A DNA stretch of 64,000 bases from Amycolatopsis sp. CA-128772 (lineage in GTDB: Bacteria > Actinomycetota > Actinomycetes > Mycobacteriales > Pseudonocardiaceae), in the NCBI RefSeq assembly GCF_002904295.1, contig NZ_PPHG01000069.1:96839-160838 (forward strand), given 5' to 3'. Made by a program: the position numbers and the translations under genes. The notes beneath the pieces were generated by a model. That model was not told the DNA's origin and searched no databases. It saw nothing but the letters and a program-made list of their open reading frames with translations. Positions 1 to 9,629 of the stretch are shown piece after piece (the first letter of the stretch is position 1; each line of letters opens with the position of its first letter).

Positions 1-901
1 CGGCGAGGATGGATCCATAGAGGACACCGATCACCGAGAGCACCAGCACCAGCGGCGCCAGCGTCTTGCTCGCGTCCGGGAACATCGGCAGGCAGTAGCG
101 CAGGAAGCCGAACGTGCCGACCTTGTCCAGGATGCCGACCAGCAGGACGGCGACGCCGATCGGCGCCTCCCCCGCCGCGTCCGGCAGCCAGGTGTGGAAC
201 GGCACCAGCGGCGCCTTGATCGCGAACGCCAGGAAGAACCCGAGGAACAGCCAGATCTGCGTGGACAGCGGCGCCTCGCGCACCACCGTCACCAGCGTGG
301 CCCAGTCGAACGTGCCCTTGCCGAGCTTGTCCGCCGCCAGCGAGTACGCCCCGATCGCCGAGGCCAGCATGATCAGGCCGCCGAGGAACGAGTACAGGAA
401 GAACTTCACCGCCGCGTACTGCCGGTTCGCGCCGCCGTAGCCACCGATCAGGAAGTACATCGGGATCAGCATGATCTCGAACAGCACGTAGAACAGGAAG
501 ACGTCGGTCGCGGCGAACACGCCGATCGTGAGCGCCTCCTGCAGCAGGATCAGCGACAGGAACCCGCCCGCGCTGCGCCCCGGCGGGAGCTTGTCCATCG
601 TGCCGAGGCCGCCGACGACGATCGGCACCAGCAGCGCGATCACCGCGATCATGATCAGCGCGATGCCGTCGGTGCCGAACGCGATGTGCACGCCGAACGT
701 CGGGATCCAGTCGAAGCTCGACGTCATCTGCAGCCGGGGGCCGGCCGCGTGGTAGCTGAGCCAGAACGGGATCACCAGCACGAACTCGAGGATCGAGAAC
801 CCGAGCGCGGCCAGCACCGCGGCGCGGTCGTTCCCCTTGAGGAACGCCAGCACCAGGGAGCCGGCGAGCGGCACCAGGATGAGGATGAGCAACCAGGTCA
901 T
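1..901 (-). CDS. nuoM: NADH-quinone oxidoreductase subunit M (partial, C-terminus off the window)
   Basis: This is a membrane antiporter-like subunit of complex I, one of the proton-pumping subunits of the membrane arm. The first 300 codons are present and the gene runs off the left edge. Translation shows strongly hydrophobic segments and typical NuoM wording such as 'DKVGTFGFLRYCLP' and 'IGVLYGSILA'. The ATG at 901-899 shares one base with the nuoL stop (TGATG), so it is translationally coupled to nuoL. It is the last nuo gene visible, and nuoN is expected just outside the window. I translated this frame by hand. The family call is secure from the sequence and from its place in the operon. 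Confidence 0.95.
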   Translation of the reverse strand, partial: MTWLLILILVPLAGSLVLAFLKGNDRAAVLAALGFSILEFVLVIPFWLSYHAAGPRLQMTSSFDWIPTFGVHIAFGTDGIALIMIAVIALLVPIVVGGLGTMDKLPPGRSAGGFLSLILLQEALTIGVFAATDVFLFYVLFEIMLIPMYFLIGGYGGANRQYAAVKFFLYSFLGGLIMLASAIGAYSLAADKLGKGTFDWATLVTVVREAPLSTQIWLFLGFFLAFAIKAPLVPFHTWLPDAAGEAPIGVAVLLVGILDKVGTFGFLRYCLPMFPDASKTLAPLVLVLSVIGVLYGSILA

Positions 902-2805
902 CAGGAGAACCTCACCAGCAGGAGAGCCGCCAGAAGCAGGAACGTGCCGCCCAGCATCGACAGCGCGTACGACCGGACGAAGCCGGTCTGCAGCCGCCGC
1001 AACCGGCCGGACCCGCCGCCGAGTCCGGCGGCCAGGCCGTTGACCGCGCCGTCGACGCCGCGGTTGTCGACGAACACCAGCGCCCGCGAGAGCCAGGTGC
1101 CCGGGCGGGCGACCAGCGTCTCGTTGAGGGCGTTGCCGTACAGGTCCTTGCGCGCGGCCCGGGTGACGAACGAGACCCGCTGGGGCTGTTCGACCGGGAC
1201 GTCACGACGGAAGATCAGGACCGCGATGAGCGCACCCACCAGCGAGAGCCCGACCGTCAGCCACGGGACGAGGCTCGCGGCGAGCACCCCGTGTTCGTGG
1301 TGCTCCGCCAGCTCGCCGACGGAGGGCGTGAGCCAGGTCGCGAACCGGTTGCCGATCGCGAAGAACGCGCCGGCGCCGACCGAGCCGACGGCCAGGATGG
1401 CCATCGGGACCCACATGATCGGCTTGGCCTCGTGCGGGTGGAAGTCGTGCCCGTCGGCGGACTTGAGGTTCTCCCACCGCGCCTTGCCGAAGAAGGTCAT
1501 CATCATCAGCCGGGTCATGTAGAACGCGGTGAGGCCCGCGCCGATCAGCGTGGCGAGACCGAACACCCAGCCACGCCAGGCTTCCTGGCCGAAGGCCGCC
1601 TCGATGATGGCGTCCTTCGTGTAGAAGCCCGACAGGAGCGGGAAGCCGATCAGCGCGAGGTAGCCGAGACCGAAGGTGACGAAGGTGATCGGCAGCTTCT
1701 TGAAGAGGCCGCCGAACTTGCGCATGTCGACTTCGTCGTTCATCGCGTGCATGACCGAACCGGCCCCGAGGAACAGCCCGGCCTTGAAGAAGCCGTGCGC
1801 GACCAGGTGCATGATGCCCAGCGCGTAGACGCCCGGGCCGAGGCCGACCGCCAGCATCATGTAGCCGATCTGGCTGACCGTCGAGTACGCGAGGACCTTC
1901 TTGATGTCGTCGTAGGCGCAGCCGATGATGCACCCCAGGAGCAGCGTCACCGCGCCGACCAGGGTGACGATCAGCCTGCCGTCCTCGGTGGCGTTGAAGA
2001 TGTCCTTCGACCGGGCCACCAGGTAGACACCCGCGGTCACCATCGTCGCCGCGTGGATCAGGGCCGACACCGGGGTCGGGCCCTCCATCGCGTCCGGGAG
2101 CCACGCCTGCAGCGGGAACTGGCCGGACTTACCGCAGGCACCCAGCAGGAGCAGGATCGCCATCGCGGTGATCGCACCCGGCGAGAACTTGCCGTCGCCG
2201 ACCGCCTTGAACACTTCGGCGTAGCCGGTCGAACCCGCGTACTTGAACATGATGAAGATCGCCAGCGCGAGCCCGACGTCCCCGACGCGGTTCATCAAGA
2301 ACGCCTTCTTCGCCGCGGTCGCGGCGGACGGGCGGCCCTGGTACCAGCCGATCAGCAGGTAGGACGCGAGACCCACGCCCTCCCAGCCCATGTACAGCGT
2401 CACGAAGCTGTTGCCCAGCACCAGGATCAGCATCGACGCGACGAAGAGGTTCAGGTACGCGAAGAAGCGGTACCGGCCTTCGTCGTCGGACATGTAGCCG
2501 ATCGAGTAGAAGTGGATCAGCATGCCGACGCCGGTGATGAGCAGCACGAACGTCAGCGACAGCGCGTCGATCCGCAGGCCGAAGTCGATCTGCAGCGCGC
2601 CGGCCGGGATCCACGAGTACAGCTTGGTGTCCGTCGTGGTGCCGGTGTTCGCGGTGAAGAACAGGATCAGGCCGTAGACGAAGGCCAGCGTGACGGTGGC
2701 CGAGCCGAGCAGATGCCCCCATGCCTTGGCCCGCTTACCCGCCAGCAGCAGGATCAGCGCGCCGAGACCGGGGAGGGCCACCAGCAGCCACGATGATGCG
2801 GTCAC
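901..2805 (-). CDS. nuoL: NADH-quinone oxidoreductase subunit L
   Basis: Largest proton-pumping subunit of the complex I membrane arm, 634 residues, normal for the family. It contains many transmembrane helices and the conserved antiporter stretches 'GWEGVGLASYLLIGWY', 'KAFLMNRVGD' and 'LIHAATMVTAGVYL'. The open frame extends much further upstream, but the GTG at 2805 is chosen because AGGAG lies 8 nt before it and the protein then begins with a hydrophobic helix as expected. It starts 11 nt after the nuoK stop and overlaps nuoM by one base. The C-terminal region (about residues 480-634) is the less conserved lateral-helix part. Confidence 0.97.
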   Translation of the reverse strand: MTASSWLLVALPGLGALILLLAGKRAKAWGHLLGSATVTLAFVYGLILFFTANTGTTTDTKLYSWIPAGALQIDFGLRIDALSLTFVLLITGVGMLIHFYSIGYMSDDEGRYRFFAYLNLFVASMLILVLGNSFVTLYMGWEGVGLASYLLIGWYQGRPSAATAAKKAFLMNRVGDVGLALAIFIMFKYAGSTGYAEVFKAVGDGKFSPGAITAMAILLLLGACGKSGQFPLQAWLPDAMEGPTPVSALIHAATMVTAGVYLVARSKDIFNATEDGRLIVTLVGAVTLLLGCIIGCAYDDIKKVLAYSTVSQIGYMMLAVGLGPGVYALGIMHLVAHGFFKAGLFLGAGSVMHAMNDEVDMRKFGGLFKKLPITFVTFGLGYLALIGFPLLSGFYTKDAIIEAAFGQEAWRGWVFGLATLIGAGLTAFYMTRLMMMTFFGKARWENLKSADGHDFHPHEAKPIMWVPMAILAVGSVGAGAFFAIGNRFATWLTPSVGELAEHHEHGVLAASLVPWLTVGLSLVGALIAVLIFRRDVPVEQPQRVSFVTRAARKDLYGNALNETLVARPGTWLSRALVFVDNRGVDGAVNGLAAGLGGGSGRLRRLQTGFVRSYALSMLGGTFLLLAALLLVRFS

Positions 2806-2816
2806 TCGGGGGTCTC

Positions 2817-3116
2817 CTAGTACTTCAGCAGGTTGGTGTCGTCGACCGAAGCCGAGCGCCGGGTGCGGAAGATGGCCATGATGATCGCCAGGCCGACCAC
2901 GACCTCGGCGGCCGCGACGACCATGACGAAGAACGCCATGATCTGGCCGTCGAGCCCGCCGTTGATCCGGGCGAAGGTGACCAGCGACAGGTTCACCGCG
3001 TTGAGCATCAGCTCGATGCACATGAACACGACGATCGCGTTGCGCCGCACCAGCACGCCGACCGCGCCGAGCGCGAACAGCAGCGCCGACAGCAGCAGGT
3101 AGTACGTCGGGGTCAT
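2817..3116 (-). CDS. nuoK: NADH-quinone oxidoreductase subunit K
   Basis: Small three-helix membrane subunit of complex I, 99 residues, the usual size. The first helix begins directly after 'MTPTYY'. The second helix carries the conserved membrane-buried glutamate in 'CIELMLNAVNL', and the third carries 'AAAEVVVGLAI' with the second buried glutamate; both take part in proton transfer in the family. The ATG overlaps the nuoJ stop by four bases (ATGA), so the two are translationally coupled. A longer open frame runs upstream through nuoJ but is only a shadow. Confidence 0.97.
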   Translation of the reverse strand: MTPTYYLLLSALLFALGAVGVLVRRNAIVVFMCIELMLNAVNLSLVTFARINGGLDGQIMAFFVMVVAAAEVVVGLAIIMAIFRTRRSASVDDTNLLKY

Positions 3117-3973
3117 TCCTTCTCCCCCTTGGTCTCCGGAGCTTCGGTGCCGACCAGCGCGTGCGCGTCCGGGTGCGGACCCTGGTCCGAGACGAGCTTG
3201 CGTTCCTTCGCCAGCTCGATCGCCGAGGTGGACTCGATGATCGCCGACAGCGACTCCGGCGCGACCGAGCCGTCCGGCAGCAGCGCCGGCGTCGCCACCG
3301 AGTTGGCGGTGGCGAAGACACCCGGGCCGGGCAGCGGCGACGGCCGGTCGTGCTCGCCGCGGAAGCGCAGCAGGACCAGTTCCCGCTGCGACAGCTTGCC
3401 GCCCTTGCCGTGCCGGTCGGTGAAGGCCAGCACCATCGCGCCGATCGCGGCGGTGATGAGCAGCGCCGACGTCAGTTCGAACGGGAACAGGTAGTCGGTG
3501 AAGATCAGCTTGCCGAGGCCCTTGGGACCGCCGCCCGCCGACGTCGTCGAGTCGAGCGGGACGGCCGGGGTGACGTTCTCCAGCGCCCGGTAGATGCCGG
3601 TGGCCAGCAGCGCCGCCATCCCGATGCCGAGCACCGTCGCGGCCAGCCGCTGGCCACGCAGGACTTCGACGACCGAGTCCGAGCTCTCCCGGCCGACCAG
3701 CATCAGCACGAACAGGAACAGCATCATGATCGCGCCGGTGTAGACGATGATCTGCGTGAAGCCCAGAAACGGCGCCGACTGGATCATGTACAGCGCGCCC
3801 AGGCTCAGCATGGTCAGCACCAGCCACAGCGCCGAGTGGACGGCGTTGCGGGAGAAGATCATGCCGAGCGCGCCGAGGAGCGAGACCGGGCCGAGGACCC
3901 AGAACGCGATCGCCTCGCCGGTGGAGACACCCGCCGACGCGTTCGGCGCGGCGGCCAGGAGAGCGGTGATCAC
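3113..3973 (-). CDS. nuoJ: NADH-quinone oxidoreductase subunit J
   Basis: Membrane subunit of complex I with five predicted helices in about the first 180 residues, including 'TGAIMMLFLFVLML', the stretch that forms a pi-bulge helix in known structures. At 286 residues it is longer than the enterobacterial protein because of a hydrophilic C-terminal tail of about 90 residues (from about 'RHGKGGKL' onward), which is common in actinobacteria. The start is GTG at 3973, overlapping the nuoI stop by four bases (GTGA). The tail is presumably cytoplasmic and its function is not known to me. Confidence 0.96.
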   Translation of the reverse strand: MITALLAAAPNASAGVSTGEAIAFWVLGPVSLLGALGMIFSRNAVHSALWLVLTMLSLGALYMIQSAPFLGFTQIIVYTGAIMMLFLFVLMLVGRESSDSVVEVLRGQRLAATVLGIGMAALLATGIYRALENVTPAVPLDSTTSAGGGPKGLGKLIFTDYLFPFELTSALLITAAIGAMVLAFTDRHGKGGKLSQRELVLLRFRGEHDRPSPLPGPGVFATANSVATPALLPDGSVAPESLSAIIESTSAIELAKERKLVSDQGPHPDAHALVGTEAPETKGEKE

Positions 3974-4533
3974 TTGACGCCCTCCCCGCGAGCCAGCTGT
4001 GTTGATGAGCTCTCAGCTGAGAAGCGTGCTTCGAGCTGCGGACCGTTGACGTAGTAGTCCTGCTCGTTTTCGCCGAGCCGCATCGGGTGCGGCGGCTGCT
4101 CCATGCCGGGCAGCAGCGGGGCGAGCAGGTCCTCCTTCGTGTAGATCAGCCGCTGGCGGTCGTCGTCGGCCAGCTCGTAGAAGTTGATCATCGTCAGCGA
4201 CCGGGTCGGGCACGCCTCGATGCAGAGGCCGCAGCCGATGCAGCGCAGGTAGTTGATCTGGTAGTCCGCGCCGTACCGCTCGCCCGGGGAGAACCGGGCT
4301 TCCTCGGTGTTGTCACCGCCCTCGACGAAGATCGCGTCCGCTGGGCACGCCCACGCGCACAGCTCGCAGCCGACGCACTTCTCGAGGCCGTCCGGGTGCC
4401 GGTTCAGCTGGTGCCGGCCGTGGTACCGCGGCGCGGCCGGCGCGCCGGCCTCCGGGTACTCCTCGGTGGCGACCTTCTTGAACATCATCCCGAAGGTGAC
4501 GCCGAAGCCCTTGACGGGATCAAGAAACCCCAT
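3970..4533 (-). CDS. nuoI: NADH-quinone oxidoreductase subunit I (two 4Fe-4S ferredoxin domain)
   Basis: Peripheral-arm subunit that carries clusters N6a and N6b and passes electrons toward NuoB. Both ferredoxin motifs are intact: 'CVGCELCAWACP' near residue 53 and 'CIGCGLCIEACP' near residue 98. The length of 187 residues is normal. The ATG at 4533 lies inside the end of nuoH (14-nt overlap) and is preceded by AAGGAG six bases upstream. A C-terminal extension of about 60 polar residues follows the second motif. Confidence 0.97.
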   Translation of the reverse strand: MGFLDPVKGFGVTFGMMFKKVATEEYPEAGAPAAPRYHGRHQLNRHPDGLEKCVGCELCAWACPADAIFVEGGDNTEEARFSPGERYGADYQINYLRCIGCGLCIEACPTRSLTMINFYELADDDRQRLIYTKEDLLAPLLPGMEQPPHPMRLGENEQDYYVNGPQLEARFSAESSSTQLARGEGVK

Positions 4534-5869
4534 CTTGCGCTCCTTCCTTTGCGGTACCGACGGCCGCCGGCTTGCGGCGGGCCGCCTTCGCCTCGGCCTT
4601 GGCCAGGGCCTTCTGACGCGGGGTGGTCTGCGGAACCTTGAGGTCCAGCGGCGGGACCGGGAAGCCGCCGCCGGTGACCGGGATCGACTCGCTCTCCTCT
4701 TCGCGGCCCGACGCGCGGACGTAGAAGAACAGCGCGACGACGATGAAGATGGCGACCGCGGCGATGATGATGGTCGCGGTGTTCCAGGTGATGACCTTCG
4801 CGAAGGTCACCATGACGATCCAGACGAGGTTCAGCGGGACCAGGACCTTCCAGCCCAGCCGCATGAACTGGTCGTAGCGCAGGCGGGGCAGCGTGCCGCG
4901 CAGCCAGATGAACCCGAACAGCAGGACGAACATCTTCGCGAAGAACCACAGCACCGGCCACCAGCCGGTGTTGAGCACGTTGTTCCCGATCAGCGACAGC
5001 GGCCACGGGGCCATCCAGCCGCCGAGGAACAGCGTCGTCGCGAACGCCGACACGATCACCATGTTGACGTACTCGGCGAGGAAGAACATCGCGAACTTCA
5101 TCGAGCTGTACTCGGTGTGGAACCCGCCGACCAGCTCCGACTCGGCCTCCGGGAGGTCGAACGGCGCCCGGTTGGTCTCGCCGACCATCGAGATCAGGTA
5201 GATCACGAAGCTCGGGACCAGGTAGAGGAACCACGCCGGCTGCTGCCGGGCGACGATGTCGGCCAGGTTCAGCGACCCGGCCTGCAGGATCACCGCGACG
5301 ATCGACAGGCCCATCGCGATCTCGTAGGAGATCACCTGCGCCGCGCTGCGCATGCCGCCGAGCAGCGGGTACGGCGAACCGGACGACCAGCCGGCGAGCA
5401 CGATGCCGTAGACGCCGATCGAGGAGCAGGCCAGGATCACCAGCGCGCTGACCGGCAGGTCGAGCAGCTGGAGGACGGTCCGTTCGCCGAAGATCGACAC
5501 GACCGGCCCGAACGGGATGGCCGACAGCGCGATCAGCGACGGCACCACACAGACGACCGGGGCGAGGAAGTACACCTTGCGGTCGGCGGTGTCCGGGATG
5601 ATCTGTTCCTTGAACGGCAGCTTGATCGCGTCCGCCAGGGACTGCAGGTAGCCACCCGGGCCGACCCGGTTGGGGCCGGGCCGGTTCTGCATCCGGCCGA
5701 CCGCCTTGCGCTCCCAGACGATCAGGAAGATCGTCAGGATCGGCCCGATCAGCAGGATGACCACGCACTTGAGCAGGATCAGCCACAACGGGTCGTCGGC
5801 CAGCAGCGCCGCCCGCGTCGCCGCGTCGGGCACGCTGCCCACAGCGGCTTCGGTCAGCAACGGTGTCAC
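4520..5869 (-). CDS. nuoH: NADH-quinone oxidoreductase subunit H
   Basis: Membrane subunit at the junction of the two arms that forms much of the quinone-binding channel, 449 residues. Conserved stretches include 'ERKAVGRMQNRPGPNRVGPG', 'ISYEIAMGLS' and 'GETNRAPFDLPEAESELVGG', the charged loop lining the quinone site. The C-terminus carries an extra lysine- and alanine-rich tail ('KALAKAEAKAARRKPA'), a common actinobacterial addition. The start is GTG at 5869, overlapping the nuoG stop by four bases (GTGA). Confidence 0.97.
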   Translation of the reverse strand: MTPLLTEAAVGSVPDAATRAALLADDPLWLILLKCVVILLIGPILTIFLIVWERKAVGRMQNRPGPNRVGPGGYLQSLADAIKLPFKEQIIPDTADRKVYFLAPVVCVVPSLIALSAIPFGPVVSIFGERTVLQLLDLPVSALVILACSSIGVYGIVLAGWSSGSPYPLLGGMRSAAQVISYEIAMGLSIVAVILQAGSLNLADIVARQQPAWFLYLVPSFVIYLISMVGETNRAPFDLPEAESELVGGFHTEYSSMKFAMFFLAEYVNMVIVSAFATTLFLGGWMAPWPLSLIGNNVLNTGWWPVLWFFAKMFVLLFGFIWLRGTLPRLRYDQFMRLGWKVLVPLNLVWIVMVTFAKVITWNTATIIIAAVAIFIVVALFFYVRASGREEESESIPVTGGGFPVPPLDLKVPQTTPRQKALAKAEAKAARRKPAAVGTAKEGAQDGVS

Positions 5870-8337
5870 TGTTCACCCCCAGCGAGGTTCACCACAGCGC
5901 CGTGGCCGGCACCGAGCGTCTTGAACACGGCGGAGCCGTCCGAATTGCCCGGCAGCCACACGACGCCGTCGGGCAGGTCGGCGATCTCCACCGGGAGCGT
6001 GATCGCACCGCGTTCGGTGCTCACCGTGACCGTGACGCCCAGCCCGGCCGCGGTCGTCGCGGACAGCCGCGCGACCGGCGTGCGCTGGGTGCCCTTGAGG
6101 TGCGGCTCGCCGTCCTGCAGGGATCCGTTGTCGATCAGCTGGCGCCAGGTCGACAGGACCGCCTGGCCGTCGCCCGGCGTCGCGGGCGGCGCGACCTCGG
6201 CGGCGACGTGGCTCCAGCGCAGCGCCGAAGCCTGGCCCAGCTTCTCGAAGTCCCCGCGGGCGGCGGCCGGTGTCTGCGTGAACAGGTCCGCGTCCATCTC
6301 GACGGCGAGCGTGTCGAGCACCCGGCAGTCCGGCAGGGCGCCGGTGCCTTCGATCGTCGTGTCGAACGGGCGGGTGCGGCCCTCCCAGTTGAGGTAGCTG
6401 CCGGACTTCTCGTCCGACGCGGCCACCGGGAGCACCACGTCCGCGCGCTCGGTCACCGCGCTGTGCCGCAGTTCGAGGCTGACCACGAACCCGGCGGTGT
6501 CCAGCGCGCGCAGCGCGAGGTCCGGGTCCGGCAGGTCGTACGGGTCGACCCCGCCGACGACCAGGCCGCCGAGCTCGCGGGCCGAAGCGGCCAGCAGGAT
6601 GTCGGTCGTGTCGCGGCCCGGGGTGGCCGGGAGCGGGACGCCCCAGGCGTTTTCCACGGCGACGCGGGCGGCGTCGTCGCCGACCCGGCGTCCGCCGGGC
6701 AGCAGCGACGGGACGCAGCCGGCTTCCAGCGCGCCCCGGTCACCGGCGCGGCGCGGGATCCACGCGAGCCGGACGCCGGTGCGCTCGACCAGGTCGTGCA
6801 GGGCGGCGAACAGGCCGGGGACCGCGGCGGCGCGCTCGCCGACCAGGACCACGGCGCCTTCGCCGCGCAGGGCCTCGTCGAGGTCCGGCGCGTGCTTGGC
6901 GATGCCCTCGACGGCCGCGGCCTCCTGGCCGGGAACGCAGGCGAGCAGCTCACCGAACGTCTTGCGCACCGACGACGTCGTCCACTGTCCCAGGTGGACG
7001 ACCCGGGTGCGGTTCCGGCGGGCCGCCTTGCGCAGCCGCAGGAACACGATCGGAGCCTCGTCCTCGGGCTCGAACGCGACGCACAGGACCGTGCGGGCCC
7101 GCTCGATCTCGCCGAAGGTGACGCCGGACTCCGGGGTCACGCCCACGACGTGCGAGGTGATGAAGGCCAGTTCCTCGGCCGAGTGCGGGCGGGCGCGGAA
7201 GTCGACGTCGTTCGTCTGCAGGGCGACGCGGGCGAACTTCGAGTACGCGTAGGCGTCCTCGACGGTCAGCCGGCCACCGGGCAGGACGCCGATACCACCG
7301 TTGCCACGGGCCTCGGTGAGGCCCGCCGCGGCGATCCGCAGCGCGTCGGTCCAGGACGCCTCTTCCAGCGCACCGGTCTCGCGGTTGCGGACCAGCGGCC
7401 GCCGGATGCGGTCCTCGGCGCCGGTGTAGCGGAAGGCGAAGCGGCCCTTGTCGCAGATCCACTCTTCGTTGACTTCCGGGTCGTCGCCGGCCAGCTTGCG
7501 CTGGACCTTGCCGCGCCGGAAGTCGGTGCGCTCGGCGCAGCCGGACGAGCAGTGCTCGCAGACGCTCGGCGAGGACACCAGATCGAACGGGCGCGACCGG
7601 AAGCGGTAGGCCGCGCTCGTCAGGGCCCCGACCGGGCAGATCTGGATGACGTTGCCGGAGAAGTAGCTCTGGAACGGCTGGCCGGACGTCGTCCGCGACG
7701 CGAGGTCGAGCACGTCCGCCGTCTCCGCGGTGCCGATCTGCTGGTGGGCGCCGCGTTCGAGGAGCTCGATGAACGGGTCGCCGGCGATCTCGCGGGAGAA
7801 CCGGGTGCAGCGCTGGCAGAGCACGCAGCGTTCGCGGTCCAGCAGCACCTGCGTCGAGATCGGCAGCGGCTTCGGGAACGTCCGCTTGGTGTCGACGAAC
7901 CGGGACTCGGTGCGGCCGTGGGCCAGCGCCTGGTTCTGCAGCGGGCACTCGCCGCCCTTGTCGCAGATCGGGCAGTCCAGCGGGTGGTTGATGAGCAGCA
8001 GCTCCATCACACCCTGCTGGGCCTTGTCCGCGACGCCGGACGTCAGCTGCGTCTTGACGACCATGCCGTCGGCGACGGTCATCGTGCAGGACGCCTGCGG
8101 CTTGGGCATCGGCCGGCCGCCCATCTCGACCTCGACCAGGCACTGGCGGCAGGCGCCCGCCGGGTCGAGGAGCGGGTGGTCGCAGAACCGCGGGATGACC
8201 GTGCCGAGGCGTTCGGCCGTGCGGATGATCAGCTCGCCCTTGGGGGCGATGACCTCTTCGCCGTCGATGACCAGCTTGACGTGGCCTTCGGGGACCGGCG
8301 TCTCGGTGGTTTCGGATTTGTCGGGGGCGATCGTCAT
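5866..8337 (-). CDS. nuoG: NADH-quinone oxidoreductase subunit G
   Basis: Large iron-sulfur subunit of the peripheral arm, 823 residues. From the N-terminus it has a 2Fe-2S ferredoxin domain ('GACRQCLVEVEMGG'), a His-Cys type 4Fe-4S segment ('RCVLCQRCTRFSREIAG' follows the 'HPLDCPICDKGGECPLQN' motif), a further cluster motif ('SVCEHCSSGCAERTDFRRG') and a long molybdopterin-oxidoreductase-like fold with no molybdenum role. The frame is open far upstream, but the ATG at 8337 overlaps the nuoF stop by four bases and begins the expected N-terminus. Confidence 0.97.
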   Translation of the reverse strand: MTIAPDKSETTETPVPEGHVKLVIDGEEVIAPKGELIIRTAERLGTVIPRFCDHPLLDPAGACRQCLVEVEMGGRPMPKPQASCTMTVADGMVVKTQLTSGVADKAQQGVMELLLINHPLDCPICDKGGECPLQNQALAHGRTESRFVDTKRTFPKPLPISTQVLLDRERCVLCQRCTRFSREIAGDPFIELLERGAHQQIGTAETADVLDLASRTTSGQPFQSYFSGNVIQICPVGALTSAAYRFRSRPFDLVSSPSVCEHCSSGCAERTDFRRGKVQRKLAGDDPEVNEEWICDKGRFAFRYTGAEDRIRRPLVRNRETGALEEASWTDALRIAAAGLTEARGNGGIGVLPGGRLTVEDAYAYSKFARVALQTNDVDFRARPHSAEELAFITSHVVGVTPESGVTFGEIERARTVLCVAFEPEDEAPIVFLRLRKAARRNRTRVVHLGQWTTSSVRKTFGELLACVPGQEAAAVEGIAKHAPDLDEALRGEGAVVLVGERAAAVPGLFAALHDLVERTGVRLAWIPRRAGDRGALEAGCVPSLLPGGRRVGDDAARVAVENAWGVPLPATPGRDTTDILLAASARELGGLVVGGVDPYDLPDPDLALRALDTAGFVVSLELRHSAVTERADVVLPVAASDEKSGSYLNWEGRTRPFDTTIEGTGALPDCRVLDTLAVEMDADLFTQTPAAARGDFEKLGQASALRWSHVAAEVAPPATPGDGQAVLSTWRQLIDNGSLQDGEPHLKGTQRTPVARLSATTAAGLGVTVTVSTERGAITLPVEIADLPDGVVWLPGNSDGSAVFKTLGAGHGAVVNLAGGEQ

Positions 8338-9629
8338 GCCTGCGCTCCCACGAGTTCGGGCTTGGTCTGTTCGTGCCGGTTCTTCTCGCACAGCGCGAGG
8401 AACTCCTCGCGGAAGTACTTGATGCCGCTGGTGATCGGCGACACCGCGCCGTCGCCGAGGGCGCAGAAGGACCGGCCGAGGATGTTGTCGCAGACGTCGA
8501 GGAGGGTGTCGATGTCCTCCTCGGTGCCGTGGCCCTCGACCATGCGCTCGAGGATCTGCGCCAGCCAGTACGTGCCTTCGCGGCACGGCGTGCACTTGCC
8601 GCAGGACTCGTGCTCGTAGAACTGGGTCCACTTCATCACGGCCCACGGCACCGACACGGTCTCGTTGAAGACCTGGACGGCGGTGGTGCCCAGCATCGAC
8701 CCGGCCTCCGCCGCGCCTTCGAAGTCCAGGGGAACGTCGAGGTGCTCGGCGGTGAACATCGGGGTGGAGGAGCCGCCCGGGGTCCAGAACTTGAGCGGGA
8801 TGCCGTCCTTCATGCCGCCCGCCATGTCGAGCAGCTCGCGCAGCGTGGTGCCGAGCGGGCACTCGTACTGGCCGGGCTTCTCGACGTGGCCGGAGATCGA
8901 GTAGATCTTCGGGCCGGGCGACTTCTCGCGGCCCATCTCGCGGAACCAGCTGGAGCCGGCGTTGACGATGTAGGGCGCGCTGGCGATGGTCTCGACGTTG
9001 TTCACCGTGGTCGGCGCGGCGTAGAGACCCGCGGCGGCCGGGAACGGCGGCTTGAGCCGGGGCTGGCCACGACGTCCCTCGAGGGAGTCGAGCAGCGCCG
9101 TTTCCTCGCCGCAGATGTACGCGCCCGCGCCGGCGTGGACGGTGATCTTGAGGTCGAAGCCCGAGCCGAGGATGTTCTCGCCCAGGTAGCCCGCCGCTTC
9201 GGCTTCGCGCACGGCCGCGTTGAGGCGCCGGATGCAGTGCAGTGCCTCGCCGCGGACGTAGATGAAGCAGTGGTTGGACCGCATCGCGTACGAGGCGATG
9301 ATGCAGCCTTCGATGAGCGAGTGCGGGTCCGCCATCATCAGCGGGATGTCCTTACAGGTACCCGGTTCGCCTTCGTCGGCGTTGATCACCAGGTAGTGCG
9401 GCTTGTCGAAGTTCGGCGGCATGAAGGACCACTTGATGCCGGCCGGGAAGCCCGCGCCGCCGCGGCCGCGCAGCCCGGAGTCCTTGACCAGCTGGACGAG
9501 CTGCTCCGGCGTCCCGGCCAGTGCCTTGCGGACGGCGGTGTAGCCCTCGAGGGCCTCGTACTGGCCGATCTGCCAGGAGTTCGGCGACAGCCAGCGCTTC
9601 GTGAGGACGGGGGTAATGGGGTCGGCCAT
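8334..9629 (-). CDS. nuoF: NADH-quinone oxidoreductase subunit F (NADH/FMN site)
   Basis: Subunit that binds NADH and FMN and carries 4Fe-4S cluster N3; this is where electrons enter the chain. Visible motifs are the nucleotide and FMN loop 'GRGGAGFPAGIKW', 'NADEGEPGTCKD', 'GAGAYICGEETAL' and the cluster-binding 'ESCGKCTPCREG'. The length is 431 residues. The ATG at 9629 shares one base with the nuoE stop (TAATG). As the NADH-oxidising subunit it fits the redox-sensing Rex operators in front of the operon. Confidence 0.97.
   Translation of the reverse strand: MADPITPVLTKRWLSPNSWQIGQYEALEGYTAVRKALAGTPEQLVQLVKDSGLRGRGGAGFPAGIKWSFMPPNFDKPHYLVINADEGEPGTCKDIPLMMADPHSLIEGCIIASYAMRSNHCFIYVRGEALHCIRRLNAAVREAEAAGYLGENILGSGFDLKITVHAGAGAYICGEETALLDSLEGRRGQPRLKPPFPAAAGLYAAPTTVNNVETIASAPYIVNAGSSWFREMGREKSPGPKIYSISGHVEKPGQYECPLGTTLRELLDMAGGMKDGIPLKFWTPGGSSTPMFTAEHLDVPLDFEGAAEAGSMLGTTAVQVFNETVSVPWAVMKWTQFYEHESCGKCTPCREGTYWLAQILERMVEGHGTEEDIDTLLDVCDNILGRSFCALGDGAVSPITSGIKYFREEFLALCEKNRHEQTKPELVGAQA

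Noticed and set aside
194..1522. Long plus-strand open frame of 442 codons across nuoM and nuoL, and many like it elsewhere
   Set aside because: High GC removes stop codons from the other frames. The translation is Arg/His/Asp-rich with no family likeness, while the minus strand carries clear complex I proteins.
901..3321. 806-codon form of nuoL
   Set aside because: The added N-terminus reads nuoK and nuoJ in another frame; the GTG at 2805 has a ribosome site and gives the normal length.
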